From NCBI GenBank assembly GCA_947179485.1, contig OX359247.1, positions 2,509,060 through 2,573,059 of the forward strand: a stretch of DNA of 64,000 nt, given 5' to 3'. Below the pieces are notes generated by a model that saw only the letters and a program-made list of their open reading frames with translations, ran no database searches and was not told the origin of the DNA. The DNA is from Allacma fusca (taxonomy: Eukaryota; Arthropoda; Collembola; Symphypleona; Sminthuridae). This document shows, one piece after another, positions 48,412 to 58,778 of this stretch (its first letter is position 1; each line of letters opens with the position of its first letter). The translations under genes and the position numbers were made by a program.

Positions 48412-49636
48412 GGGGCTGTACACATATAACGTTATCATAACCAAGGGTCGTCAGTTTCGCAGAAGCTAACAAATGTTAACGATATACATAGGGTCATGAT
48501 GGGTATTGATAACGTTAGCGTTAGATTCACCCTAAAATCTCCCTTTACCCCTGTAAAAACTTTAATTGAAAAGTTATCGCATAAAATATATGCTTACAAT
48601 GATTACCCAAACATCATGAATATGCATTTATTTACAGAAATTCAACAGTAAGCAAAATAGAACTTGGGTTAGTACCATTTAGGGTCAATGCCATACATTA
48701 AAAGCATTCAATATTATTGAATCTTACCTTCGCTTTCCAAACTTCAGCCATTTTGCTATCACTTGATTACTTTGATTAAACTGCTGTAAACTACCACAAG
48801 TTAAAAGCTGAAATTATCTACTAAATTTAAATCGATGAGCAGTTCTGATTAAATACAAAGATTCCACCTTAAATTCCATTTTTAATGACCGTTGCTTTGG
48901 ATTTAAACGTGAGGGGAGAGTTAAAATAATTCCGTTTTTGGGGTGGCGTCAGCCCCTAGTAAAATAGCCTTGTCCGTACGTCCGTGTGTCCTTCGCACGA
49001 TAACTCAAAAACTACTATTTCGACTTCAATTGAATTTTTTATGGACATTACTTGTGTCACAAGTAAGGCTGAGTTCGTATTTGGTTGAATTCGGCCAGAT
49101 AGTTTTTTAGAAAAAAATTCTCGAAATTTTGGATTTCAAGTCAAATGACAGTTATCTCTAAAATTACTGAACGTATTTCAGTGAATTTATTTGTGAATAT
49201 TGCTTATGTAAATATTAATGGTTATTGCCTATGTGGTTGAAATCGGCCCGATAGTTTTTCGAAAAAAATTCTGAAATTGCGAAAAAAAACTCAAAATTCA
49301 TTATACTTTTGACGGCGGTAGTTGACGCCACCATACGCGAAGCCTCAAATTACTGTATCTCGTAGGGATGATTTTTGTAATAAAACTATAATATATAGTA
49401 TGCTTATTTTAAAGCAACTAGCAGCAACGTTTTTATACTCGAAAGAAAACGTTTTCATTACGTATTAAACGAGAAATAACTTAAAGAAAGAAAATTCTTA
49501 TCGCCGTGCCTAAATGAGGTGTTAATAACGTTAGGATTGGGTGGTCAATTCTATACGAAAGCTAACGAATTATAACAAAGTGGTACGTGGGTCTATAATC
49601 AGCCGGAAAATGATAACGTTATATGTGTACGGCCCC
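48412..49636. mobile_element. TIR element with TAACGTTA words, about 1.2 kb
   Basis: Ends GGGGCTGTACACATATAACG and the complement of GGGGCCGTACACATATAACG, with one mismatch over 26 bp. AACGTTA words recur inside both arms (about 48428-48530 and 49530-49622). I find no matching target duplication. No transposase ORF. A start-codon context and splice donor occur inside it at 48727-48752 on the minus strand. Confidence 0.7.
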
Positions 49637-50136
49637 TATACGCGCTGTGTTCGTGTATGTATGTAAATACTAAAGTGAAGTGAAGTTATTTACACAGTGG
49701 CACACAGTGCACGCGTCCAACGTCCACAAACCTTACGCCCTCCGTCTCCGACCCAATAATACCAAGCCAAGTATAATTGTAATTATTATGCAAACGACTA
49801 TCTGCAAATATGCAGGGGTTCATGACCTCAGAATCTGAGTTGAACAATGGGGCAACCCTGTACATTACCGGCTATTCTTTCCTATCTGGTATATAGGGTT
49901 TTAACATGGGATTTTTTCTGGTGAATTATATGGAATTTCCATTGGGACGCACCAGGAAAATACCTGGTACAAGTTGTGGAATTTGTATTAGGTGTAGTGT
50001 ATACCATGGTATCAATCGATTATACCAGTCATTTACTGAACCAGAAAATGTCAATGTTAAAGGCACGTCAGAAAGATTGGCTCTTTGGTTTGGGGCGGGG
50101 TTTTGGGCGAAAGGAAGAAGTACCAGGCATACATGG
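49637..50136. other. Unassigned stretch
   Basis: No gene supported. Overlapping short frames on both strands around 49906-50179 cancel each other as coding evidence. Confidence 0.3.
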
Positions 50137-50331
50137 CATACATGGGACCTACTCACGAGTCGTCACGAGTATTGAGTAATCTACTCAAGTCATACTCGCA
50201 CTCATGCTTGTGAGTAGCGACGTAGCGAGAAGGAGTATAAGAGTAGTAATTTAATATTTCGGGCTACTCACCATGTGAGTATGAGTTGCGGGGTTTTTGG
50301 TGTACACGAGTGAGTAGGAGTGCCTGTAGTA
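50137..50331. mobile_element. Possible small element with ACTCACGAG arms
   Basis: Starts CATACATGGGACCTACTCA, similar to the left end of element G, and ends TGAGTAGGAGTGCCTGTAGTA, whose complement is roughly inverted to it. The interior is TACTCA/GAGTA repeats. No target duplication identified, so the ends are tentative. Confidence 0.4.
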
Positions 50332-50653
50332 AAATCGCTTTCAATGCTACTCATCAGCCACGGTTTTATCCTTCACAGGATGACGCCAAATCGATTGGGA
50401 TCGGAATGCATCAAGGCTAATCGGCCACAATTATTAACATGTCACAACATTGAGAAGAGTGCATTATCATGAGAATCATAATATGTACATAATCATTCAC
50501 TCTAAGCATTTTGCATTACACACCGATGTGCGAATTATTATGGGTTCAAATTTCTGGGTCAACGTCAGACCATCATGATGGTCTTAAACAAGCAAAATTT
50601 AAGATATTTTGAACGAGAAATTAAGTATACGAGTGTTCCTCCCTGTTCCCACT

Positions 50654-50826
50654 TGGTATTAATTTTTCTTAAACTGGTGCTGATAATGATGATTCTCGCA
50701 AGGCAAACCAGGTATATTTTCACTCTACCGAGAATATGGTATTAATTTGTTTGAGACTGGTGTTGACAATGAGGATTCCTGTGAGGCAAACCAAGTATAT
50801 TTTTACTCCACCGAGGCCGAGAATAC
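50654..50826. repeat. Direct tandem duplication, units of 83-90 bp
   Basis: Two diverged copies start with TGGTATTAATTT at 50654 and 50737 and end with CTCTACCGAGAATA and CTCCACCGAG...GAGAATA. Confidence 0.75.
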
Positions 50827-50960
50827 AGTTGGTATTCTATAACATGAACTATCTCAAGTATAAGATTTTAACTAAAGCATAACGCAATGGAAATATTTGC
50901 AATAAAAGAAACCATTGGTAATAAAAGCAATAAATAGGAATAGAAATACAGGCAAAAGAT

Positions 50961-51208
50961 TAAACGATTCAAACTTAAATTTCGATTCCAACTTGAACTT
51001 CGATTCAAACGTAAATTTCGATTCCAACTTGAACTTCGATTCAAACGTAAATTTCGATTCCAACTTGAACTTCGATTCAAACGTAAATTTCGATTCCAAC
51101 TTGAACTTCGATTCAAACGTAAATTTCGATTCCAACTTAAATTTCGATTCCAACTTGAGCTTCGATTCAAACTTGAACTTCGATTCAAACTTAAACGATT
51201 CGAACTTC
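50961..51208. repeat. 18-bp tandem repeat array with 36-bp higher order
   Basis: About 13 units of AACTTGAACTTCGATTCA and AACGTAAATTTCGATTCC alternate. Every frame on one strand is open because 18 is a multiple of 3, giving an apparent NLNFDS peptide repeat on the plus strand. I treat it as a minisatellite, not a gene: there is no start context, splice signal or non-repeat domain attached. Confidence 0.8.
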
Positions 51209-51286
51209 GTGCTAAATAAAAACTTGAATTTTATGGAAATTTGAAACTATACCCAGAGTTCAACTAATATATAAGCCGGTACTGAC

Positions 51287-52237
51287 TAGTGCTCGGCACG
51301 GGTACTAAAAATCGGTATCCGTATCCGTACCCCAAGTGCGGGTATTGCAATATCTGGTATCTATACCCGTACCCATACCCGAGTATCCGGGTACAAATTT
51401 TGCAATACCGCACCCGCAATGTAATCTCAAACCATGTACCTGTACCCGAATTGTACCCGTACCCGAAAAATACTCGAAAATTGTACCCATACTCGGGTAT
51501 CACGGTGTCGTACTCGTACTCGGGTACTTTATATCCAGATTTCTCTAGATGCAGTGCATAGTACGTTATGTACAATAATGTATGACACCTTAGTGTGTAA
51601 TTTTGACTAGCTGGAGCGGTATTTGATATTGCATATTTTCACTGAAGAGTAGAAAAACTAGAAGCGTTTTTGATTAGAAATAAAATTAACTTGCATATTT
51701 GCAGATTCATCAAAATATTATCAACCATACATAATTTCGCTGAATCCTATTCTGCACTTCTATTTTGTTATTATTCCTCGTTTGTGTTTATTTATTTATA
51801 CTTGCTAAAGCATGTTTCCCTAAAAGCATATAATTTAGCTACACATTCTAAAATACATTTACTGCATGTGTAAGGTTAAAAGGGTATTTATCACTAAGTT
51901 ATATGTATTCAGAAACACTAAAAATATGGACAGAAGTTTCCAAAGTACGGGCATGTTGGCATAAAATTTATCAAGATGTCCCAATTCTCAATGTATCCAA
52001 ATACTCGGGTACAATGGTCGTGGGTACGAGTAAGTGACCCCATTATACCCGTACCCGGTGCGTATATACCCATTTTGAAATCCTTGTACCCGTACCCGTA
52101 TCCGTACCCGAAATTTTGAGCCGACCAAAGTGTACCCGGGTAGTACCCGAAATTGATCGGGTACACAAAACCGGTACCCGGGTTCCCCTACCCGTACCCG
52201 TTTACCCGAGTATTACCCATACCCGTGCCGAGCACTG
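51287..52237. mobile_element. Non-autonomous hAT-like element A, copy 3 (GTACCC arms)
   Basis: Ends TAGTGCTCGGCACGGG and CCCGTGCCGAGCACTG; exact 8-bp duplication GTACTGAC (51279-51286, 52238-52245). The first base is T instead of C. 951 bp, same orientation and core as copy 2. Arms at 51300-51530 and 52020-52225 are GTACCC arrays. Confidence 0.95.
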
Positions 52238-52267
52238 GTACTGACAATCAGGTCAGTGTAACAGTGT

Positions 52268-53270
52268 TAGGGCTCCTCACAACTCAAGTTACCACGTTAT
52301 TTGAACTTGAAGTTGTACTTGAAATTGAATTTTCAACTCAATTTTGGCCTCATAGTTGTATTTGACCAATTGCAAATCAATTTTTTAATTGAAAGTCAAT
52401 TACCGGAAACCAACTTATAGCTTCATTATTTGAAGTTGACAATTTCAAGTTGTAATATTTGCACAAATTGAAGTTGAATTGAAATTGACTTGAAGTTGAT
52501 TCAAATTGAGTTAAACAATTTAACGTTTTATTAAATAATACTACCTAATATCAAAATAAAATAGTATAATGGGTAAAACCAAGTTTCTCCGAGAAGCGTT
52601 CTGGACATCGCAAATGATTTTTGCTTCAAAAACTCAAAATAGTTTTCAAATTTCAGCCAAAAATAAATACCGTAAATAACAACTGGACTCTGTCGCTGAA
52701 CAAATGCTTGTTTGTCAGAGGATTTGGTTTTTGTTTTTAGTTGACTGCTTGAACCATCAACTGAGTCTCAACTAACAATTAAATCACCTATTTTCTCCCT
52801 TTCCTCACTCATAACGCCAATCGTTGATTAAACTTAAGGATAATTTTAACGCATTTTTCAATTTTAATAATTTTAGATTGTGCATGAGCTAGATTTCAGG
52901 AGCTTTACGTTGCCAGCATCGTGACCCAGCATCTTTTGTTCATTAAGACAACCAGTGGATTCCATCAATTTACTGCAAAGCTTTTCCCAACGCGCATGTT
53001 TAATTCGTTCAGAAATTGTCAATTGATCAAATTCAACTGTCAACTATTTGTATTCCAGCAACTTGAAGTTGAATTGACTATGCTTCTCAAATGAAGAGCT
53101 TTATTTGTAAGTTGAATTGAAGTTGAACTTGAATGTTCAACTAATAATTTGTTTCAAATTGAAGTTGACTTCAATTTACAATACAATTTTTTTAAATAAA
53201 TTGAAGTTTACTTGAAGTTGTAATTGAAATTGTAAGCTGCAACTACTACTTGAAGTTGTGAGGAGCCCTA
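52268..53270. mobile_element. hAT-like element H (TTGAAGT arms)
   Basis: Inverted ends TAGGGCTCCTCACAACT and AGTTGTGAGGAGCCCTA, perfect over 17 bp. Arms at 52280-52515 and 53030-53255 are arrays of TTGAAGTTGA and variants. It starts 22 bp after the target duplication of element A copy 3. I could not find a matching 8-bp duplication, so the superfamily rests on similarity of its ends to element B. Confidence 0.75.
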
Positions 53271-53556
53271 ATGTGAGTACACCCTTATACAGTCATGTAC
53301 AAATACTTGCTGCGTACAGAGACTGTTTTGTTTTCTTTGATGTTTTCCACAAAAACTGCATATTTGTTTTAATCAGAGGTGGCAGGAAGGCCAATTTTTA
53401 TTGTTAAGGTAACATGAATCAATAATTCCAAAATATGTTTTTACTTTCGAGTTTTAGTAGGGACCGGTAGATTTTGCAAACTCGACCCGATTTTTTCGGG
53501 TCGAAAATTTGATACCCGAAACCGACTCGAAAGCAAACGGTACCAAAAATATTAGG
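53271..53556. other. Unassigned stretch before the ACTCGA repeats
   Basis: Includes a short CGACCCGA...TCGGGTCG inverted repeat at about 53484-53505; otherwise nothing seen. Confidence 0.3.
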
Positions 53557-53660
53557 CTCGAACTCGACTCGAACCCTACTCGAACTCGACTCAAACCCTA
53601 CTCGAACTCGACTCGAACCCTACTCGAACTCGACTCGAACCCTACTCGAACTCGAAACCT
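53557..53660. repeat. 22-bp tandem repeat (ACTCGA-rich)
   Basis: About 4.5 near-identical units of GAACTCGACTCGAACCCTAC plus TC. Flanking sequence has related ACTCGA words, so this may be the arm of a decayed element similar to B. Confidence 0.75.
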
Positions 53661-54200
53661 CGAGTTTCCCGAACTCGATCAGAAACACTAGTCCACACAG
53701 ACACACACTTGCTGTATCATGAATATGTATAATTACTTGAAATACGTCTACGTGCTCACTCACATGTTACATTAACTTCAATAGCACAAGATACCAGCTA
53801 CACGAATAGCTATTCCCCACAGAGGTGACTGCAGTGATAAAACCGATGACCGGTTTTTTCAGAATGGTAATATCTAGATACTTGTAGATTCATGTTTTAA
53901 AATATAATTTCTCTGGGCCGAATATGCAGAATTCGTTGAAAACTCTAAAAGTAACGTGAGGTTTATTCATGACAGTAAGAAAATAACAATAAAATTGATT
54001 TGTAGGTTAAATTTAAAAATAGAGAGAAATTGAGGGTACATTTTGAGTCAGTTTGCAGTGACCATAAAAAGCAACAGTGAAAAATACAAACTGTTTCATG
54101 GATTTTAAGAGAAAGCTAAAAATAAGTCAATGCATGAATCATTCTGGAAATCTTGTTGGAAGGTGGTGAGAACACAGGATTTAGTCCTTGTCCTAATTGA
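53661..54200. other. Unassigned, 3' flank of the secreted-peptide gene
   Basis: AT-rich; nothing found. Confidence 0.3.
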
Positions 54201-54676
54201 TCAGCCTCGGAAGTAAATCCCTTTCTTGCGGTTTCCATGTCCGCTATTCTGCTGCCGTCTTTCCGCCACTGGATTCCTGTAGTGAGCATTGTATGGTCTC
54301 TGATGATGGAAATTGTTGTGCGAGTTTCCAGATGCCCAAACTGCGGATAAATACCCTGTTGGTATGTGTCTTGCGTGTCTACTAAGCGGCTCCGCTTGCA
54401 TGTTGTCCTTGTTAGGGTGAGAAATACCATCGTTAGAGTTTGGGAATGGATCGCCGTTTGTCCCCGATAGCGCACTGGCCACGACCACAGCGCTGAGAAG
54501 TAATAGTTTGACCTGTTGGTAAAAATCATTTTTTGTAACATATTTTTTAGAAGCTACATATATACTTACACCTATTTATAAATAGTTACATATTGTACTA
54601 ATTCGGCATTATAATTGGCAGTATTATAATTTTCAATTATTGAAGTATAATTTTTATTAATACTTACCAGGGTCAT
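54201..54676 (-). CDS. Small secreted protein, possible peptide precursor (2 exons)
   Basis: Deduced exons (minus): 54676-54668 (ATG ACC CTG, donor GTAAGT) and 54512-54201 (acceptor TTTTTACCAACAG); 106 residues. Residues 1-20 form a clear signal peptide (MTLVKLLLLSAVVVASALSG). The mature part is hydrophilic, rich in Asn, His, Arg and Ser, has no Cys, and contains dibasic sites: RR in the VAERRQQNS stretch and KK just before the C-terminus GIYFRG. That end could be processed to an amidated GIYFR, as in neuropeptides, but I recognise no family and this is inference. The intron after codon 3 is phase 0. The open frame in another phase (54116-54541) is a shadow. Confidence 0.65.
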
Positions 54677-55941
54677 TTTGGTGTATTGATATTGTACGAT
54701 TTTCACGAATAAGTTACCGCTGTTGCTTTGAGGGCTGCCCTTCAACTTCACTGTTAGAAATAGGAATTCAATAATAATTATTATTATGAAAAATGATGGT
54801 CAATTTTTGAGTATGGAATAAAGTCTGAACAACGTTTGTTTACTTCGAAGTTTGTCTTCAGACTGTTGAAATCCTCTCCTGAAGTTCTAATTTATACTTG
54901 AAATTTCCATTTTTCTTCCCTCAACTTTCCTCTGGTACCAGCATCGGAGCGGTGATCTAAAGGGATGTGACACATCCTGCGGTGAGTATCTGCGTACACA
55001 GAATTATTTAGTCTTCATTACCTCCCATTCGTTTGCGGTAGTGTAGGTGATATAATGCTAATGTCACCCATTAATTTAAATTATTTTGCAACTGACAATG
55101 AGAGTGTCCCTAGTAAGCATTTTCATGATACAATTATTTTGGCGTTTCTTCTTATTAAGATGAGTCGACGACTCTCCTTAAGACAATAATAATTATTACT
55201 ATTATTATGAAATTTATATGATTCATCTTTACCAGGATGGAGTAGATAGTGCTATGATTTCTTATTTTAATGCCAGTCTGTTCCAGTATGACCTCAATCT
55301 CAAGTATGGCGATCCATTCTGTCAGGTGCGTGACATCACTACAATCCCATGATGGTTTTAATTCAGTTGCTTATCACGGATATTTATTTAAAAGCTGGTA
55401 ACAAAATGGATTTTTTAACAGCTGAGGCACCCGCATCATCCTTTTTTTCCTCAAATGTTGCAGCAGGATCTACTTATTGCCAGATTTTTAGCGTTTACTA
55501 AATGCGAACAACTTCAGGAAGGCTGAGAACATTTGGGTATTGAACAATGCTAATTCATGCAGTTCAGAAGACTATTATGACTGCAATATGGAAAACCCAA
55601 GCATCTCGCACCCAAAGGGCAGTAAGAAATAAACTAATTACTTATTTCCGTAATCGCCAACGCTTGTGCTGGTCATAACGTAAAGAGAACATTGACACAC
55701 ATGCCGATGGCCTATTAAAAATAACACGTGCTGACAATTACCTGTGCAAGTATTTGCATCTTTCTCACATTTTATTTCAATTTGTTCGTCACTATTATAG
55801 GTACAAAATTTAAAATCAACGAGTTAGTCACTAATAAAAACAGTAATATTTGACATGACACAGCTTCCTGGTATTAAGGGAATTTAAAAAAATGGTTTGG
55901 GGCATTCCAATGGACTCCCTCAAAATCTGTGATTTGACTTC
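54677..55941. other. Intergenic between two secreted-protein genes
   Basis: Contains the 5' side of the 54.2-kb gene and the 3' side of the next. AATAATAATTATTATT-type microsatellites at about 54770-54785 and 55188-55208. No other gene seen. Confidence 0.3.
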
Positions 55942-56299
55942 TTATGCCAGGATTTCATTGTCTTCGTCACGCTCGCGCTCGTACTCAATCCTTCTTGCCT
56001 CTTCATGAACTTTTTCCAGATTAATTCGACTTCTCATGGGGAGCAAATCATCCAGAAGGTTTGTTAGTTCATCTTCTGGGAGGTCGAGCTTACGGTCGTA
56101 CTTTATTGATTGACATGGTTGGGGGAGGTGAGAGACAAGGAGTAGAAATGGAAATAAAAGTAACTGGAAATATATAAAAATAATATAAATAGCCTCATTT
56201 AGCAAGGAACAAGTAGTTAATTTATATTATAAACTTGCTTCCAAACTATACAATTAAAAAATCCTTGATTTTCTTACTTACCAAAAGCACCACTCTCAT
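55942..56299 (-). CDS. Small secreted acidic protein (2 exons)
   Basis: Deduced exons (minus): 56299-56282 (six codons, MRVVLL, donor GTAAGT) and 56163-55942 (acceptor TATATTTCCAG); 79 residues. The joined N-terminus is a strong signal peptide with an unbroken hydrophobic run (VVLLLLLFPFLLLV). The mature part of about 54 residues is highly charged, with acidic clusters (LDLPEDELTNLLDDLL) and a C-terminal Glu/Arg helix (RRIEYERERDEDNE). One Cys at the signal boundary. Family unknown; the splice gives a better signal peptide than the unspliced frame, which supports the model. Confidence 0.6.
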
Positions 56300-58778
56300 A
56301 GCTGACTTGGTTATTTTTTTCTAATAAATAATAATTTAAACTTATATGAACTTTACAAGTCAGCAAAAATGCACGTGATGCTATACTCAAGACTTTTTCC
56401 AAATGAGATTGAAGTTGCATGAAACGACATTTCCTCGTCACTTGTCACTGTCACAATTTCTTGACCATGTATAGTGTGTACCGGTTGTAAGAGTGGATTA
56501 GGAAATAAGTACATGGAAGAGTTTATAAGAGGAAAATTTGGTCTGTAAACATATTTTTCTTCTGCTTTGTGGCCGTGGGTCGCGGTCTAAAATAGCCATA
56601 GTATGGGTATATATATATGTAAACTTATTTTATTTTACTATAGGCAAAGTACTCATGGAGATAGTGATTGATATCATATGCTGTCATGGTCCGTATATAC
56701 AGATATGTGGTTGAATACATTCGTAAATAGTGCATGATGGGATTTACGTACGCTGTAAGTACAGAAAGTTACATTTTATCTACATCGCTATGACTCACTC
56801 TTTCCCTTATAAGGACTTAAAATATTTTAGTATCTACTTCCTTCTGAGCATTTCCCTTTGGTTACTGTGAAAAGTCCTATTTCTCTCGGGGGAAAATTTA
56901 CTACTAAAATCAAGTAGATACTTCATGTTGACCTTTTTTATGTTGGTGCAGGAAGTCATAATTGTTTTACGTGCGTAACCACACGTGTATACATACCTCT
57001 TTTACATATGTGAGAATCAAATAATTACACCTACAACATCATTTCATGTTAAAAGAATAAGAAAATTTGAGACTTTCGTACACGATCGTTAGAAAATGTT
57101 CATGTATGTAAATACTACTATGTATGCATGTAATGAAAAATTTTTATAACATTTTTGCAACGTTGCGAAATTAAGGACAAGCATTGAAGAGATTACCAAG
57201 ATTACCCAATAGGTCATATTGGAAAAGTGACAGGTGATTCTTTATATCTCTTAAATCTTGACCGGCATTCCGTGTTTACATCTTTTAGTGAAGTTAAGTG
57301 CACTTGTGTTGACAACAAATCTTTATGGCAGTATGAGCTAAGATAGATAATTCGTTCTTACAGTCTAGGAATGCTGAATGAAGGTCATCTGTCATGTGTA
57401 ATTATTCCTTGTGCATGCAGATGTATTTACGTTGTGCTTGTGTCCATAATTCATGTCATTCATTGATGTATGGATGCGATTAACAGTCTACTGCCTGAAC
57501 CAGGAATCGCAAACGGGACAGAAGCAAACTTGTGGTTGGATGCTTTTTTGATTGATTACATATATCTGCAGGATTCTAAGTAACTTAGGATTTGAAATGC
57601 ACACATATAATTAATTTATATCAGTATGTATGCGAACGAATATTTGTATATCTTTTGATGTTGTGATCAGTGATTGAAAGTTTAATGTTGTAATAATTGT
57701 CATGGGTGTTATGCTCTGTAATATTTTACAATTTAGGATGCAGAAGTGAGAGATTCTGTTTTTACGTGTTGTAATTTTTATTACGATCCGTAATAGTGCG
57801 ATTTAAAGGTGAGTCAATGCTGGGAACTCCGGTAATGTCATCAAAAATGGTATGCAAATTGGTAAAGCAGAACTACTTACGTATAATTAAGTTATTTGCT
57901 GCTTTTTAATTCAAACAAATGCGTTGGAACGGAGTAATAAAATATCCGGAATGAGCATACAGATACATACATATTTTCGTACTTAAATTATAGCACGCAA
58001 TTTACTTTGAGACAAACAGAACACTTAAGGCATGTTGGAAGCGGGTGAATGGGACGACTAATTCGCACTTCTCGGAATTAATGAGTGTTTACAAACATAT
58101 TCTACTGTCAAGGCTGGCTGCACCACATGTGTATTTAGAAGTGGAATAAAATTATTTTTGAACGTTGAAATGTCAATGATACGTCATTTGTAAATGTCTT
58201 TGACTCCGTCTGAGCTAACTAATTAGGGGTTTACTTTCTTCGTATGGGTCTCCTCAAAATAGAAGAAATTATGGGAAAAAATATTTTCAAGAGATTTGAA
58301 AGCCTTCGTGCACTTCTCATTGTAAGTGTTGAAATGAGTGCGTGCATGTATATTGTACATATGTACAAGTATGCATTTTTCGTGCAGGAATTTTGTGCAA
58401 CGTTTCATATTACAAAAAAATAACAATTAGCCAGGACATTTGTTGCGGGAGTTGACATGTGACAAGTTAACAAAGAAGTATACACGAGAAGTGTACACTG
58501 TAAATATTTTGTAGAAATACCTAATGACGAATTAATGACCCAAACGAATTATGTACATGCGTGTTTACAAGTGTTTAATTTTTTCCCATTGGTATTCTTG
58601 GAAAAGTGGCTAAGTTACCTTTGCAATTAAATCCTGGGCTCTTTATCTCCTCTGAATTCAAAGTAAATTTAATTTCCCCTAAGAACTATTATTTAAAAAC
58701 ACATCATAAAAATACAGTTTAGACACTAACAATAAGTAAATCTGCGTACATTCCTGAACTTTACATCCATTTTTTATA
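56300..58778. other. Unassigned 2.5 kb
   Basis: No gene supported on either strand. AT-rich, with short TA runs near 56610. Confidence 0.3.

Noticed and set aside
48727-48752. MAEVWKAK as first coding exon of the Tudor gene
   Set aside because: Joining it to the next exon causes an early stop, and it lies inside a TIR element; kept only as a possible 5' exon.
16608-52237. GTACCC arrays as telomere-like or interstitial telomeric repeats
   Set aside because: They sit at fixed positions inside elements with terminal repeats and target duplications, and the motif is not an arthropod TTAGG repeat.
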